The translations under genes were made by a program, and so were the position numbers. From positions 1-64,000 of the forward strand of contig CAZGAQ010000021.1 of the NCBI GenBank assembly GCA_964523405.1: a DNA stretch of 64,000 nucleotides, given 5' to 3'. The stretch comes from CAZGAQ01 sp964523405 (lineage in GTDB: Bacteria; Planctomycetota; Phycisphaerae; UBA1845; Fen-1342). Positions 7,876 to 15,626 of the stretch are shown here, piece by piece. Every line of letters starts with the position of its first letter. Position 1 is the stretch's first letter. The notes beneath the pieces were generated by a model, which did not search any database, was not told where the DNA came from, and was given only the letters and a program-made list of their open reading frames with translations.

Positions 7876-9465
7876 CTAATCCACCTTCAGTTCAAAGGGA
7901 ATCTGCCGAAACACGATGCCGTAATGGTCCAGGGCTTTCGGTCCAAGTCGGCAAGCCTCGCCGTACACCACGCGCGACCCCTTGCCGGCCGGATGCGGGG
8001 GCAGGTCCTGCGCTACGTCATGCGTCAGCACGTTTCCGCCGGCCGGCCGCCGATCCCCGAGCACGCCGTTGAACAGCAGATATACGGCCTTCCCCTGATG
8101 CACGCCCAAGAGCGGTGTTTTGCCGTCAGACCGCTTCGGAATCGGGCTGCCGGTTTCGGTGAAGAAAACGTGCGCGGCCAAGTCGGGGAAGCGCACTTCG
8201 TCGGCGATGTTCCCCGCATCATCGAACAGCGGATTGCCGAGCTTGCAGAAGCGGAAGCCGCCGCCCAAGCCCGGCGTATCGCCGTAGCCGCTAATTGCCT
8301 GTCCGATGCGCTGCGCCGTCACGTTCTGGCATATCGCTTCGTCCATTTCAACCGTGATGAAACGTCGGCTCCCGCCGTCGGCGTTGTTCTGCGCAAGCAC
8401 CGCATGGCCGGTTGTTCCGCTACCGGCGAAGGAATCGAGAATCAGCGAATCCTTGTCAGTTGCGATTTCGAGAATGCGGCGAACTAGACGCGTGGGCTTC
8501 GGCGTGTCAAACGGCTGATCTTCCCCGAGGACCGTGTCCAGCTCCTTCTTTGCCTCTTGCGTGTGGCCAACTTCGTCGTTTGGCCACCACGTCCAAACGG
8601 CGTTTCCGGGCGATTCGGACAGGAAGGTCTTTCGCCGTGGCATCGCCGTGCCGTCTTTGCCGAACCAAATTCGCCCATCGGCGACCAGCTCAAGGTAAAC
8701 GGGTTCGACGTTCTTCCAGCAAACACCCACGGGTGGTTCATACACTGCGCCGCCGGGCGTGGTGATCTTATACATTTGGTTCGGCCGGTAACCTTGCGCC
8801 GTATAGTCGGACGAAACCCAAGGCCCGCGCGGGTCATTATCGGGGTTCTTGTACTGGGCAGCTTGCTTCAGCGTCTTTGGCACCTTGTGAAACGACACCT
8901 TGCTTGCATCGCGCGCATACGTGATGACGTACTCGTGCCCGGTACTGAAGGCGAGCCGCATATCAGGTGAGGTTCGTTTCTGCCAGATTACGGCCGCTAC
9001 GAAGTTGCGCGCTCCGAAAAGCTCATCCATCACGGCGCGTAGGTTTTGTACTTCGTTATCGTCGATGCTGATGAAGATTGCCCCTTCTTCCGTGAGGAGA
9101 TCGCGCAGCAGGGCCAGTCGCGGGTACATCATGCACAGCCACTTGTCGTGCCGGGACAGGTCTTCGCCTTCCTTGCCGACGGTCTGCCGCAACCAGTGGC
9201 GGATTTCCGGGCTGTTCACGTTGTCGTTATACGCCCAGCCCTCATTCCCCGTGTTGTACGGCGGGTCGATGTAGATGCACTTCACCTTGCCGGCGTAGTA
9301 GGGCAGCAGCGCTTTGAGCGCTTCCAGATTGTCCCCCTGCACGAGCAGATTCCCCGCGTCTGCATCCCCGGCCGACAGCTTGCCGTTGCATTGCAGCAGC
9401 CGGTAGGGCACGGCCCGATGATGGTTCAAGACCGCCTTTTTGCCGATCCAATCCAGCGTGGGCAT
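7876..9465 (-). CDS. mod: Type III site-specific DNA adenine methyltransferase, Mod subunit
   Basis: A 529-residue N6-adenine methyltransferase of the beta class. It recognises the target sequence for both modification and restriction. It shows GNLLVQGDNLEAL, then the catalytic motif IV YIDPPYNTGNEG (DPPY at 67-70). The SAM-binding motif LILDSFAGSGTTGHAVL comes near the C-terminal third, an order (IV before I) typical of beta methyltransferases. The middle part, about residues 170-330, is the likely target recognition domain. The start was placed at the ATG at 9465 because AGGCGG lies just upstream; the frame stays open to 9600 without support. It is the first gene of the mod-res operon. Confidence 0.93.
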   Translation of the reverse strand: MPTLDWIGKKAVLNHHRAVPYRLLQCNGKLSAGDADAGNLLVQGDNLEALKALLPYYAGKVKCIYIDPPYNTGNEGWAYNDNVNSPEIRHWLRQTVGKEGEDLSRHDKWLCMMYPRLALLRDLLTEEGAIFISIDDNEVQNLRAVMDELFGARNFVAAVIWQKRTSPDMRLAFSTGHEYVITYARDASKVSFHKVPKTLKQAAQYKNPDNDPRGPWVSSDYTAQGYRPNQMYKITTPGGAVYEPPVGVCWKNVEPVYLELVADGRIWFGKDGTAMPRRKTFLSESPGNAVWTWWPNDEVGHTQEAKKELDTVLGEDQPFDTPKPTRLVRRILEIATDKDSLILDSFAGSGTTGHAVLAQNNADGGSRRFITVEMDEAICQNVTAQRIGQAISGYGDTPGLGGGFRFCKLGNPLFDDAGNIADEVRFPDLAAHVFFTETGSPIPKRSDGKTPLLGVHQGKAVYLLFNGVLGDRRPAGGNVLTHDVAQDLPPHPAGKGSRVVYGEACRLGPKALDHYGIVFRQIPFELKVD

Positions 9466-9589
9466 CCGCCGCCTTTCTCGCTCAAGCGCTTGCTTGGGGC
9501 CGATTATCCGGAGCGCAGGGCGAGTGTAAAGCGGCGTCGCGCATCGTTTTGCGCGGGGGCGCCCGGCCACGCCCCGCCCCCGGCATCCC

Positions 9590-10363
9590 CTACGCCGCAA
9601 CCGGCGTCCACGGGGCCGACAGCTTCAAGCCCGCAATCGCCACGGGCAGGGGGATGCCGCCGATTTCCTTCGGGTCCGGCGGGGCCGCCGTGTCCAGCCG
9701 GTCCAAGCCCGCCCGCACGCGGTCGTAATAGAACGTGGCCGCGGCGCGGTCCGGCTGGCCGTTCAGGTCGTCGGCCGGGGGCTGCTCGGCCGCGTCCAGC
9801 CACGCCCAGCCCGCCGGCGTCAACGCGTACGAAACCCGCCCGTCGCGGTCGGAACACGAGCCGACGTAGTTCCGCAGCAGCGCGGGCAGCAGCATGTCTT
9901 CGACAAGCACCGCTTCGCGGCGGTATTCGTCCGGCTCCCAGTCGCCGATGAGCTTCCGTTCCGACACCCACACGTCAGTCAGCAGCGCGGCTGCGCCCGG
10001 CCGCTTGCTGTGTCGGGCCAATTCCTGCACCGACAGCCACGCCGAGTACAGGCCGGGCAAGCCCACGAGCCGGCGGGCGTCCGCTTCGGCCGCGTCCGAG
10101 AGCTTCACGGCGAGCGTCTTCACGCGGTGCGGCCGGCGCACCCGCACCGCGCCGGATTTCGCCAGCGTTTCCAGGGTGCGCTGGGCCGCCTTGCGGTCGG
10201 CTTCGGTCGCGCCGCCGGATTCCCACGGGACGCCGCCCTTGGCGAACGCGAGGCGGGCGAAATAGACGTTCGTCGGCCGCGGGCGGTTCCAGGTGCGGCT
10301 GGGAATCCAAACGGCGTCGGTGTCGGCGAGCACGTGTACGAGAATCGCAGTCCGTTCGTCCAT
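9590..10363 (-). CDS. Hypothetical protein, island accessory
   Basis: A 257-residue soluble protein starting at the ATG at 10363, which has AAAGGGG 7 nt upstream. The N-terminal part contains ADRKAAQRTLETLAKSGAVR and VRRPHRVKTLAVKLSD, which read like a winged-helix unit (helix, turn, helix, beta wing). Residues about 105-200 repeat this style (SVQELARHSKRPGAAALL, YALTPAGWAWL). The tail, from EQPPADD to the end, includes FYYDRVRAGLDRLD and PPDPKEIGGIPLP and is duplicated at 4965-5109. A DNA-binding regulator is plausible, but I recognise no family. It lies 124 nt upstream of mod on the same strand and might control the restriction-modification pair; this is inferred from position only. Confidence 0.65.
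   Translation of the reverse strand: MDERTAILVHVLADTDAVWIPSRTWNRPRPTNVYFARLAFAKGGVPWESGGATEADRKAAQRTLETLAKSGAVRVRRPHRVKTLAVKLSDAAEADARRLVGLPGLYSAWLSVQELARHSKRPGAAALLTDVWVSERKLIGDWEPDEYRREAVLVEDMLLPALLRNYVGSCSDRDGRVSYALTPAGWAWLDAAEQPPADDLNGQPDRAAATFYYDRVRAGLDRLDTAAPPDPKEIGGIPLPVAIAGLKLSAPWTPVAA
9644..9788. repeat. 145-bp direct repeat, copy 2 (within the intact gene)
   Basis: The partner of 4965-5109, in the same orientation, lying wholly inside the 3' part of the 9590-10363 gene. Because this copy belongs to an intact reading frame it is probably the original. Confidence 0.85.
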
Positions 10364-10724
10364 CGGTAGCCCCTTTCGGCGGCGCGGCCGCCTGTCACAA
10401 CAAGTGTCTGCCCACGTCCGTAGCTGTTCCCGCGGGCATTCAGAGAATTCGCGGCTGGGTAGGACCCGCGGGACAGCAGGCAAGCCGCGGCAACTGCTGT
10501 CCCGCAACCGGTTCATTCGCGTTCCGCGGCCCGCTGGCGCGTCCGGCGGGCCGTTCGGTAGTAGTGCCGACCCGCCGCCGTAGCGTGCCTTGGCGCGGCT
10601 ATTCCGTGCGTGCGTCGCGGCCTTCACTTCGCGTCTTGGTCGGCGAGTCATCGCCACCGCCGCGCCAACGAAACCGGCCGTGGCGTGCCGCGGGGTTTCG
10701 TCGGCGTCGGCAGCGGCGCCCGGC
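10364..10724. other. Intergenic region with a perfect 12-bp inverted repeat
   Basis: About 360 bases between two minus-strand genes. No convincing gene is seen. Its one clear feature is the hairpin at 10468-10505. Confidence 0.5.
10468..10505. repeat. 12-bp perfect inverted repeat (hairpin or operator)
   Basis: Arms GCGGGACAGCAG (10468-10479) and CTGCTGTCCCGC (10494-10505) pair perfectly around a 14-nt spacer. No T-run follows on either strand, so it is not a classical intrinsic terminator. It lies between the three-gene operon ending at 10725 and the gene starting at 10363, where a terminator, leader hairpin or operator would be expected. Confidence 0.5.
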
Positions 10725-11435
10725 TCACGGCTTCGTCATTCGCTCCAGAATCGCCGCTTCCTCACGCTCCAGCTTGGCGATTTCCCTTTGGACAGCCGCC
10801 AATGCCGCGAGTGCGTCTTTGCCCGCCTTGCGGCTGCGCTCGGCGCGTTCGCGCAAGGCGTCGATGCGGGCCGTGTCGGCGCCGGGCACGATGCCGCCCG
10901 CCAGCCGGTCGGCCGCTTCCTCTTCCTGCTCGGCTTGCTTCACGAGTTCGCTGCGGTCCCGCAGCGCGGCCACGCGGGCCCGCCGCTCGCTCAGCCGGTC
11001 CGACACCGCGGCCAACTCGGCCTTGAGCGTCGCATCCGTACAGGTCTGAATGAGCCGGCGCCGGGCATCGCCCGCGGCACTCGCCGCGGCGCGGATTTCG
11101 TGCAGCCGGGCGTACAGCGGAGCCGTCGCGTCTTCGTGAGCTTGCTCGGACGCGGACAGCTTGCGGTCTTCGGCGGCGATGCGGTCCTGTACCGCCGTCA
11201 AGTCTTTCTCCAGCGCCGCGGCCTGCTGGCGCTCTTCGTGCCAGCGTGCCCGTTGTGTCACCAGTTCCGCCGCAGCGGCCAGCTCGGCCGGCGTCTTGCC
11301 CCACTCGGCCAGCAGCCTTTCGAGCGTCGCCGCCGGCACGCGTTCGCCCGCGGCGAGCCGACGGGCCAGCGTGTGAAACTCGGCTTCGCGTTCCTTGCGC
11401 AGCGCTTCCAGTTCCGACAACATCTCGGTCAGCAT
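10725..11435 (-). CDS. Long coiled-coil protein
   Basis: A 236-residue protein that is almost entirely charged heptad-like helix, for example LTEMLSELEALRKEREAEFH, HEERQQAAALEKDLTAVQDR and AVQREIAKLEREEAAILERM. There are no membrane segments, signal peptide or catalytic motifs. A short break around GGIVPGADTARI may be a hinge. The ATG at 11435 has a weak GGGA site and follows the stop of the HExxH gene by 10 nt, so the two are co-transcribed. Such proteins in islands are often structural or partner subunits. No function can be assigned, but a complex with the neighbouring peptidase is plausible. Confidence 0.7.
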   Translation of the reverse strand: MLTEMLSELEALRKEREAEFHTLARRLAAGERVPAATLERLLAEWGKTPAELAAAAELVTQRARWHEERQQAAALEKDLTAVQDRIAAEDRKLSASEQAHEDATAPLYARLHEIRAAASAAGDARRRLIQTCTDATLKAELAAVSDRLSERRARVAALRDRSELVKQAEQEEEAADRLAGGIVPGADTARIDALRERAERSRKAGKDALAALAAVQREIAKLEREEAAILERMTKP

Positions 11436-11445
11436 GAATTCCCAT

Positions 11446-12228
11446 TCACGCTAGGGGGATGGTGATGCGATGCGCGCACCGTGCGAGCATCGATGCCATT
11501 TCGTCGTGGGCGTCGGGGCGATCCAGCCACCGCCGCACGTCCGTCAGCCACAGTTCGGCGAACGCGGCGGGGGGCGAGGTCCGGGCAATCGTGGCGAAGT
11601 CGCAGCCGGTCAGTCGCTTCGGTTCATCGGCGAGCGCGGCCGTGTAGCGGCACGTCGGGGCAAGCCCGTAGGTCTCGGCGTCGAGTACGTCGCGGGGCAT
11701 CAGGTCCACGCCGAGCGCGGCGGCGCGGTGCGCCAGGTGCAACGCGGTCCGGATGAACGCCCATTCGTGCCAGCGCCACGGGACCGCGGCCCCGGGGCCG
11801 TTCGTCGGTGCGGCTGTTCCGCCGACATCGGCCGTGAGCATGGCTTGGCCGGCTTGCACGTATTCGGCCGACGGCTCGGCTTCGTCGGGCTCGGTAGTGA
11901 GCACGTGCGCCAACTCGTGGAGCACGACGCCGAACGCTGACGGGGTGAAGGCGCGGAGCCGTGCGGGGCGGATGCGGCGTTCGGCCCCGCGGGCGATGGT
12001 GCGCGGGTCCAGCAGCATCGCGGGCCCACGTCCCGACCAGCGACCGAGTCGTTCCAGGGTCGGCCGCAACATCAAGTCCAGGTGCCGCATCGTGCAGCCG
12101 TCCGGACCGTCGCCGTTGCCCGCGCTCGGGTACACGTCGGAAGCAAACACCACGTACAGCGGGCGTCCGGCCAATTCCGGCGCGACCGCCCGGCAGAGCG
12201 TTTCGGCTTCGGCTTGCAGCCGCTTCAT
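11446..12228 (-). CDS. Putative zinc metallopeptidase with HExxH motif
   Basis: A 260-residue protein with one clear motif, VVLHELAHVL, with HELAH at residues 104-108: two zinc-binding histidines and the general-base glutamate of gluzincin/metzincin-type peptidases. A third ligand cannot be named with certainty; acidic candidates lie in EPDEAEPSAEYVQ just downstream, and later histidines occur in WRWHEWAF and LHLAHRAA. There is no signal peptide, so it is probably cytoplasmic. The start ATG overlaps the upstream stop (ATGA), and a coiled-coil gene follows after 10 nt, giving a three-gene operon next to the island end. The substrate and true activity are unknown. Confidence 0.72.
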   Translation of the reverse strand: MKRLQAEAETLCRAVAPELAGRPLYVVFASDVYPSAGNGDGPDGCTMRHLDLMLRPTLERLGRWSGRGPAMLLDPRTIARGAERRIRPARLRAFTPSAFGVVLHELAHVLTTEPDEAEPSAEYVQAGQAMLTADVGGTAAPTNGPGAAVPWRWHEWAFIRTALHLAHRAAALGVDLMPRDVLDAETYGLAPTCRYTAALADEPKRLTGCDFATIARTSPPAAFAELWLTDVRRWLDRPDAHDEMASMLARCAHRITIPLA

Positions 12229-12422
12229 CGCGGGCCCCCCGTAGCGCCGCCGAGCAGCCGGCGCACCGCTTCGGCTTTCTCGGCGTCCGTCAGCGGCAGC
12301 GTCGCAATCATCGCCAGCGCAGCGGCGAAGCGTTCGCCCGCGGCGCCGGCACCGCCCGTGCTCACCGTGCCGACCGCGGTTGCCGACGCTCCGTCAGCCG
12401 GTCCGCCGTGCTCGATTTCCAC
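12225..12422 (-). CDS. Small hypothetical protein at the island edge
   Basis: About 65 residues if the GTG at 12422 is the start. The C-terminus forms a helical segment, AAALAMIATLPLTDAEKAEA then VRRLLGG, and the N-terminus is low-complexity Gly/Ala/Thr. The stop overlaps the HExxH start codon (ATGA), which argues that it is translated. The open frame continues upstream through the tRNA fragment, but that part is a by-product of the tRNA sequence and should not be counted. No ribosome site is evident at the GTG, so the start is uncertain. It may be the C-terminal end of a gene truncated at the integration junction. Confidence 0.45.
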   Translation of the reverse strand: MEIEHGGPADGASATAVGTVSTGGAGAAGERFAAALAMIATLPLTDAEKAEAVRRLLGGATGGPR

Positions 12423-12508
12423 CCCGTCGGTACAAGCGTTGGTACAAGCGTTCGTCGGCGCGCTCGTAAGCTCTTGCGGTTGTGTGCCTTCCGTGCGATG
12501 CTCTCGGC

Positions 12509-12550
12509 TTTGTAAACCGCAGGTCGTCGGTTCAAATCCGACCGGTGGCT
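12509..12550 (+). other. 3' fragment of a tRNA-Thr(UGU) gene, probable attachment site
   Basis: Reads as the 3' half of a tRNA: anticodon loop TTTGTAA with anticodon TGT (12511-12513), the 3' anticodon-stem strand ACCGC, variable loop AGGTC, a perfect T arm (GTCGG, TTCAAAT, CCGAC at 12526-12542), the 3' acceptor strand CGGTGGC (12543-12549) and discriminator T12550; CCA is not encoded. The matching 5' acceptor strand GCCACCG and a D arm are absent upstream, so this is not a working gene. Such fragments mark the far end of elements integrated into a tRNA 3' end. The intact gene should lie left of the window. Confidence 0.82.
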
Positions 12551-13530
12551 TTCTTCTCGCCCCCCGCGACAGCGGTGATCGCGCCGTGCGCTCGCAGCGG
12601 CATGCAAATCGCCCGCGCGCCGCATCCTCAAGCGCCCCACCCCAGCACCGCAGCCAAAGTCCAGCGCCCGCCGCCGTCACGCCCGCTGGACGGCGTACGA
12701 GTTGGGGCTCTACGACCGGCACCGCTGGCGTGCCGCAGGAATCCATGACGAAGCGAAAGCCTGCCATGGCTTGCGGCGTGCCGCAGGGCGGGGACTGGGC
12801 AACGTTCAAATCCAGGTGTACCTGACCGCGGCGGCCCAGAACCTCAAACGCCTAGCCGCATGAAACTGCAAACCGCAACCCCACGTTCCACCCGCTATTC
12901 CCAAGCACGACCCCCATTCGACCCGCAAACCGCTCCGCCACACCGCCCGCAGCACAAAGCCTCAACCCAGCCTCGTTCGAACCGTCTGACACGACTACTT
13001 CAGCAGCCCCCGACTGCGCATCTTCGATATCGGGACATTGCGGCGGCGCTGGCCGAGTGGGAAAGTGGAGAGGTGGGGAAGTGGGAAGGGTGGAAATCAC
13101 GGGGCATGCTCACGCCCAGCTGCGCCGGGGACTTGCGCATGGGAACCGGCGGTGCGTGGATGGGGGCGGCGCCGAGCCGGCGGGGACGCGGGTGGGATGC
13201 CGACGTCGGCCGCACAGCAGGCATGTGGCGATGCCCCTGGGGAGTCCGGTGGGCGCGCCGCGAGCAAGTGCGCCGGGCGTGGCGAAGACTTGGCCGCTGG
13301 CGGAGTGCGCGGTGTCAATCAGGTCGATTGCGAGAATGGAAGCGAGTTGAGCAGGTAAGCGGGCATGCCGCCCGGGGCGCGGGGGTGGAGGGCGGTCGTT
13401 TCGGCGTGGGGCGGGATCGAATAGAATCGGGAATCGCGAGTTGGTCCGCAGAGCGGACGTGAGGTCAGGCAAGGACGCTGGACGCTACGAGTTCACGGGC
13501 GAGATGTCTGGGCCACAAGGAGAACGGCCG
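12551..13530. other. Long gap with a decayed transposase end
   Basis: Nearly 1 kb between the att fragment and selD. Apart from the transposase remnant at 12678-12863 it holds no convincing gene. Around 13045-13100 there is purine-rich low-complexity sequence built of GTGGGAA-like units. Confidence 0.5.
12678..12863 (+). pseudogene. Transposase C-terminal remnant (IS1182-like)
   Basis: One frame encodes HARWTAYELGLYDRHRWRAA, then AKACHGLRRAAGRGLGNVQ and IQVYLTAAAQNLKRLAA before a stop. This is the usual C-terminal signature of DDE transposases of the IS1182 type, where the catalytic glutamate region is followed by an arginine-rich helix and a YLTAAAQNLKRL end. The upstream catalytic domain is missing and no terminal repeats were found. 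It lies 130 nt beyond the tRNA fragment, consistent with repeated insertion at this locus. The family name is from memory of the motif, not a search. Confidence 0.6.
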
Positions 13531-14601
13531 ATGGAAGGCGGCCAGCGATTGCGGTTGACGCAACTGACGCAAGCGGCGGGTTGAGCGGCCAAGATGGCGC
13601 CCGACGCGCTGGCGCAGGTTCTGCGTCCATTGGCGAACGTGTTTGACCCGGAGTTGTATCCGCAGCTCCTGGTGGGTCTGGCGCGCGCCGATGACGCGGC
13701 GGTGTGGCACATCTCCGATGAATTGGCCCTCATCGCGACGGTCGACTTCTTCACGCCGATTGTGGACGACCCGTACCAGTTCGGCGCGGTCGCGGCGGCC
13801 AATGCGCTGAGCGACGTGTACGCCATGGGTGGGCGGGCGGCGCTCGCACTGAACGTGTGCTGCCTGTCGGGCTGCCTGCCCCTCGATGTCATCAGCGAGA
13901 TTCTGCGCGGCGGCGCGGAGAAAGTGGCCGAGGCCGGGGCCGTGCTGGTCGGCGGACACTCGGTCAGCGACAAGGAGCCGAAATACGGGCTGGTCGCGCT
14001 GGGGTTCGTACACCCGGACCGCGTATGGACGAAAGGCGGCGCGCGGCCCGGCGACATACTCGTGCTGACCAAGCCGCTGGGCGTCGGCGTGATCACGACC
14101 GCGGCCAAAGGCGACCACGCGCGGGCCCAGGATTACGAGGCGGCGGTGGCATCGATGCTGCAACTGAACAAGACGGCCGCGGAAGTGCTGCAGCACGCGG
14201 CGGTGCACGCGTGTACGGACGTAACCGGTTTTTCGCTGCTGGGACATTCGAGCGAGATGGCGGAGCATGGCGCCGTACGGCTGCGGTTCTGGGCGGAGCA
14301 GGTTCCGTTTCTTCCGGGAGCAACGGATTACGCCGCGCAGGGACGCTTCCCAGGCGGGACGAAGCGAAACCGCGATTGCTTCGGCTCAGGAGTTCGGTTG
14401 GAACCGGGTATTGATGAGGCAACACAAAACCTGTTGTTCACCCCTGAAACATCGGGCGGACTGCTGGCAGCCGTCGCACCGAACTGCCTGGCCGACATGC
14501 AACGGCGGTTCGCGGACGCGGGACAGATGCTGTGGGTGGTTGGGGACGTGCTGCCCGCAGCCGGCGCCCCGCGGGTCGAGGTGCTGGCGACCCGACCGTA
14601 G
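13531..14601 (+). CDS. selD: Selenide, water dikinase (selenophosphate synthase), selenocysteine-containing
   Basis: Makes selenophosphate from selenide and ATP for selenocysteine and selenouridine synthesis. The frame starts at the ATG at 13531 (AAGGAG 8 nt upstream) and is 356 codons plus stop, with TGA at 13582-13584 read as Sec18. The sequence around it, LRLTQLTQAAGUAAKMAP, has Sec at the position of the catalytic Cys and K21 as the catalytic lysine of the family motif G(C/U)xxK. Later features fit: ALSDVYAMGGRAALALN (metal/ATP site), LVGGHSVSDKEPKYG, TDVTGFSLLGH and TPETSGGLLAAV. A start at the Met at 13594 would delete the active site. A SECIS-like hairpin follows the TGA. Ordinary gene callers would truncate this gene. 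Confidence 0.93.
13582..13627 (+). promoter_or_regulatory. Selenocysteine TGA codon with candidate bacterial SECIS hairpin
   Basis: After the TGA (13582-13584) a perfect 7-bp stem forms between 13611-13617 and 13621-13627 around the loop GTT. Its core, GCAGGTTCTGC, is one base longer than the apical GCAGGTCTGC of the E. coli fdhF SECIS as I remember it. The apical loop begins 33 nt after the TGA, inside the range known for bacterial SECIS elements. SelB binding is inferred. Confidence 0.7.
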
Positions 14602-14853
14602 CGGCAGGCACGGCAACAAAGTATCTGTTGATTCGTGTCGGCGGCGGGGAAAGGGGCTCCGGCAGCGGGGCGGAGTGCGGGATGGCCAGACGGCAGGACT
14701 CTCCTGGGTGGAATACTGAAACCGGTTTAAGTCCTTGGGATTTAACGGATTGCGGCTTGGCGCCCCCCTGGGCTGAGAGCGAGCAAGCAAAGAATGGTCG
14801 CTGAGGTGAGGCGGCCGGCGTGGCTATGGCGCACGCATGTTTGGATTTGGCGA
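14602..14853. other. Intergenic region between selD and the sigma factor gene
   Basis: About 250 bases with no gene. No terminator with a T-run was found. The sigma-factor promoter lies at its right end. Confidence 0.45.
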
Positions 14854-14882
14854 TTGTGACCCTTGCCACCTGTCCCTAGAAT
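14854..14882 (+). promoter_or_regulatory. Candidate sigma-70 promoter for the ECF sigma factor operon
   Basis: TTGTGA (14854-14859), a 17-nt spacer and TAGAAT (14877-14882) lie upstream of the sigma factor start. The hexamers match 4/6 and 5/6 of consensus. Confidence 0.45.
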
Positions 14883-14919
14883 GGGTTGGTGGTTTGGGGT
14901 GCTGGTTGATGGGTGAAAT

Positions 14920-15549
14920 GTGTTGCGCGCGGGGAAACAGAGCGTTCCGGGCCAGGCGGCCGTAACACCGCTGCAACAGGGCAGCGGGACCGACGCGTTG
15001 TCCGACATGGACACGCAGCTCATGCTCCAGGCTCGCCAGGGGGATCGTCAGGCGGCTGACACCTTGATTCGCCGCAACTCGCCGCGGATCTCGCGCTATC
15101 TGGCCCGCCTGATCGGCAACTCGCGCCCCATCGAAGACCTGACGCAGGACGTGTTTCTCCGGGCCTTCAAGCATGCCGAGCAGTACCAGCCGAGCTCCCG
15201 GGTTACCACGTGGCTATATCGCATCGCCACCAATACGGCGCTCAACTATATCAAACAGGCAACGCTGAAGCGCACGGTGCCGGAGCCGGCCGAAAGCCAA
15301 CTGGAGGTCGTCGACCGCAGCGAGCCCCCGCCGGATCGACGGCTCAGCTTGGACGAGCTCCGGCAACAGGTAGCGAGCGCCGTTAGCGCGCTGCCCGTCA
15401 ACCAACGTGTGGCCCTTACGCTCTTTGAGTATGAGGATTGCTCCTACGAGCAGATTGCCGCAATCCTCGATGTTACGGTCGAGGCAGTGCGCTGCCTTCT
15501 GATGCGCGCCCGCACACAGCTCCGCGCCCGTCTCCAGGGCCTACTGTAA
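14920..15549 (+). CDS. ECF-family RNA polymerase sigma factor
   Basis: Up to 209 residues from the GTG at 14920; the ATG at 15007 (MDTQLMLQARQGD) may be the real start. Region 2 is clear: AADTLIRRNSPRISRYLARL, then EDLTQDVFLRAFKHAEQY and TTWLYRIATNTALNYIKQ. Region 4 is LPVNQRVALTLFEYEDCSYE, then QIAAILDVTVEAVRCLLMRA, containing the HTH that binds the -35. Regions 3 and 1 are missing, as in all ECF factors. It is followed by a zinc-finger anti-sigma candidate and a third membrane protein on the same strand, so it is likely held inactive at the membrane until a signal arrives. The regulon is unknown. Confidence 0.9.
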   Translation: MLRAGKQSVPGQAAVTPLQQGSGTDALSDMDTQLMLQARQGDRQAADTLIRRNSPRISRYLARLIGNSRPIEDLTQDVFLRAFKHAEQYQPSSRVTTWLYRIATNTALNYIKQATLKRTVPEPAESQLEVVDRSEPPPDRRLSLDELRQQVASAVSALPVNQRVALTLFEYEDCSYEQIAAILDVTVEAVRCLLMRARTQLRARLQGLL

Positions 15550-15626
15550 ATCCCTCCCCCGGACTGGCATCGCAAGCGCTCCCGCTGTACAAAGCAGCCC
15601 AGTACCGGTCTGCCGAGGACACGGTC

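Noticed and set aside
12509..12550. Functional tRNA gene, or a selC-type tRNA given the nearby selD
   Set aside because: No 5' acceptor strand or D arm precedes the 3' half, and the anticodon is TGT, not TCA, so it is neither intact nor tRNA-Sec.
12423..12809. N-terminal extension of the small island-edge gene, reading PPVGFEPTTCGLQ
   Set aside because: This peptide is the well-known false translation of a tRNA T arm on the opposite strand; the frame is open there by accident.
12860..13470. Protein-coding gene between the transposase remnant and selD
   Set aside because: The open frames are short-motif, Arg/Gly/Pro-rich and lack ribosome sites; the sequence has simple-repeat character.
13531..13593. 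Nonsense mutation making selD a pseudogene, with a start at 13594
   Set aside because: The TGA is exactly at the catalytic Cys/Sec position, homology and the ribosome site lie upstream, and a SECIS-like hairpin follows.
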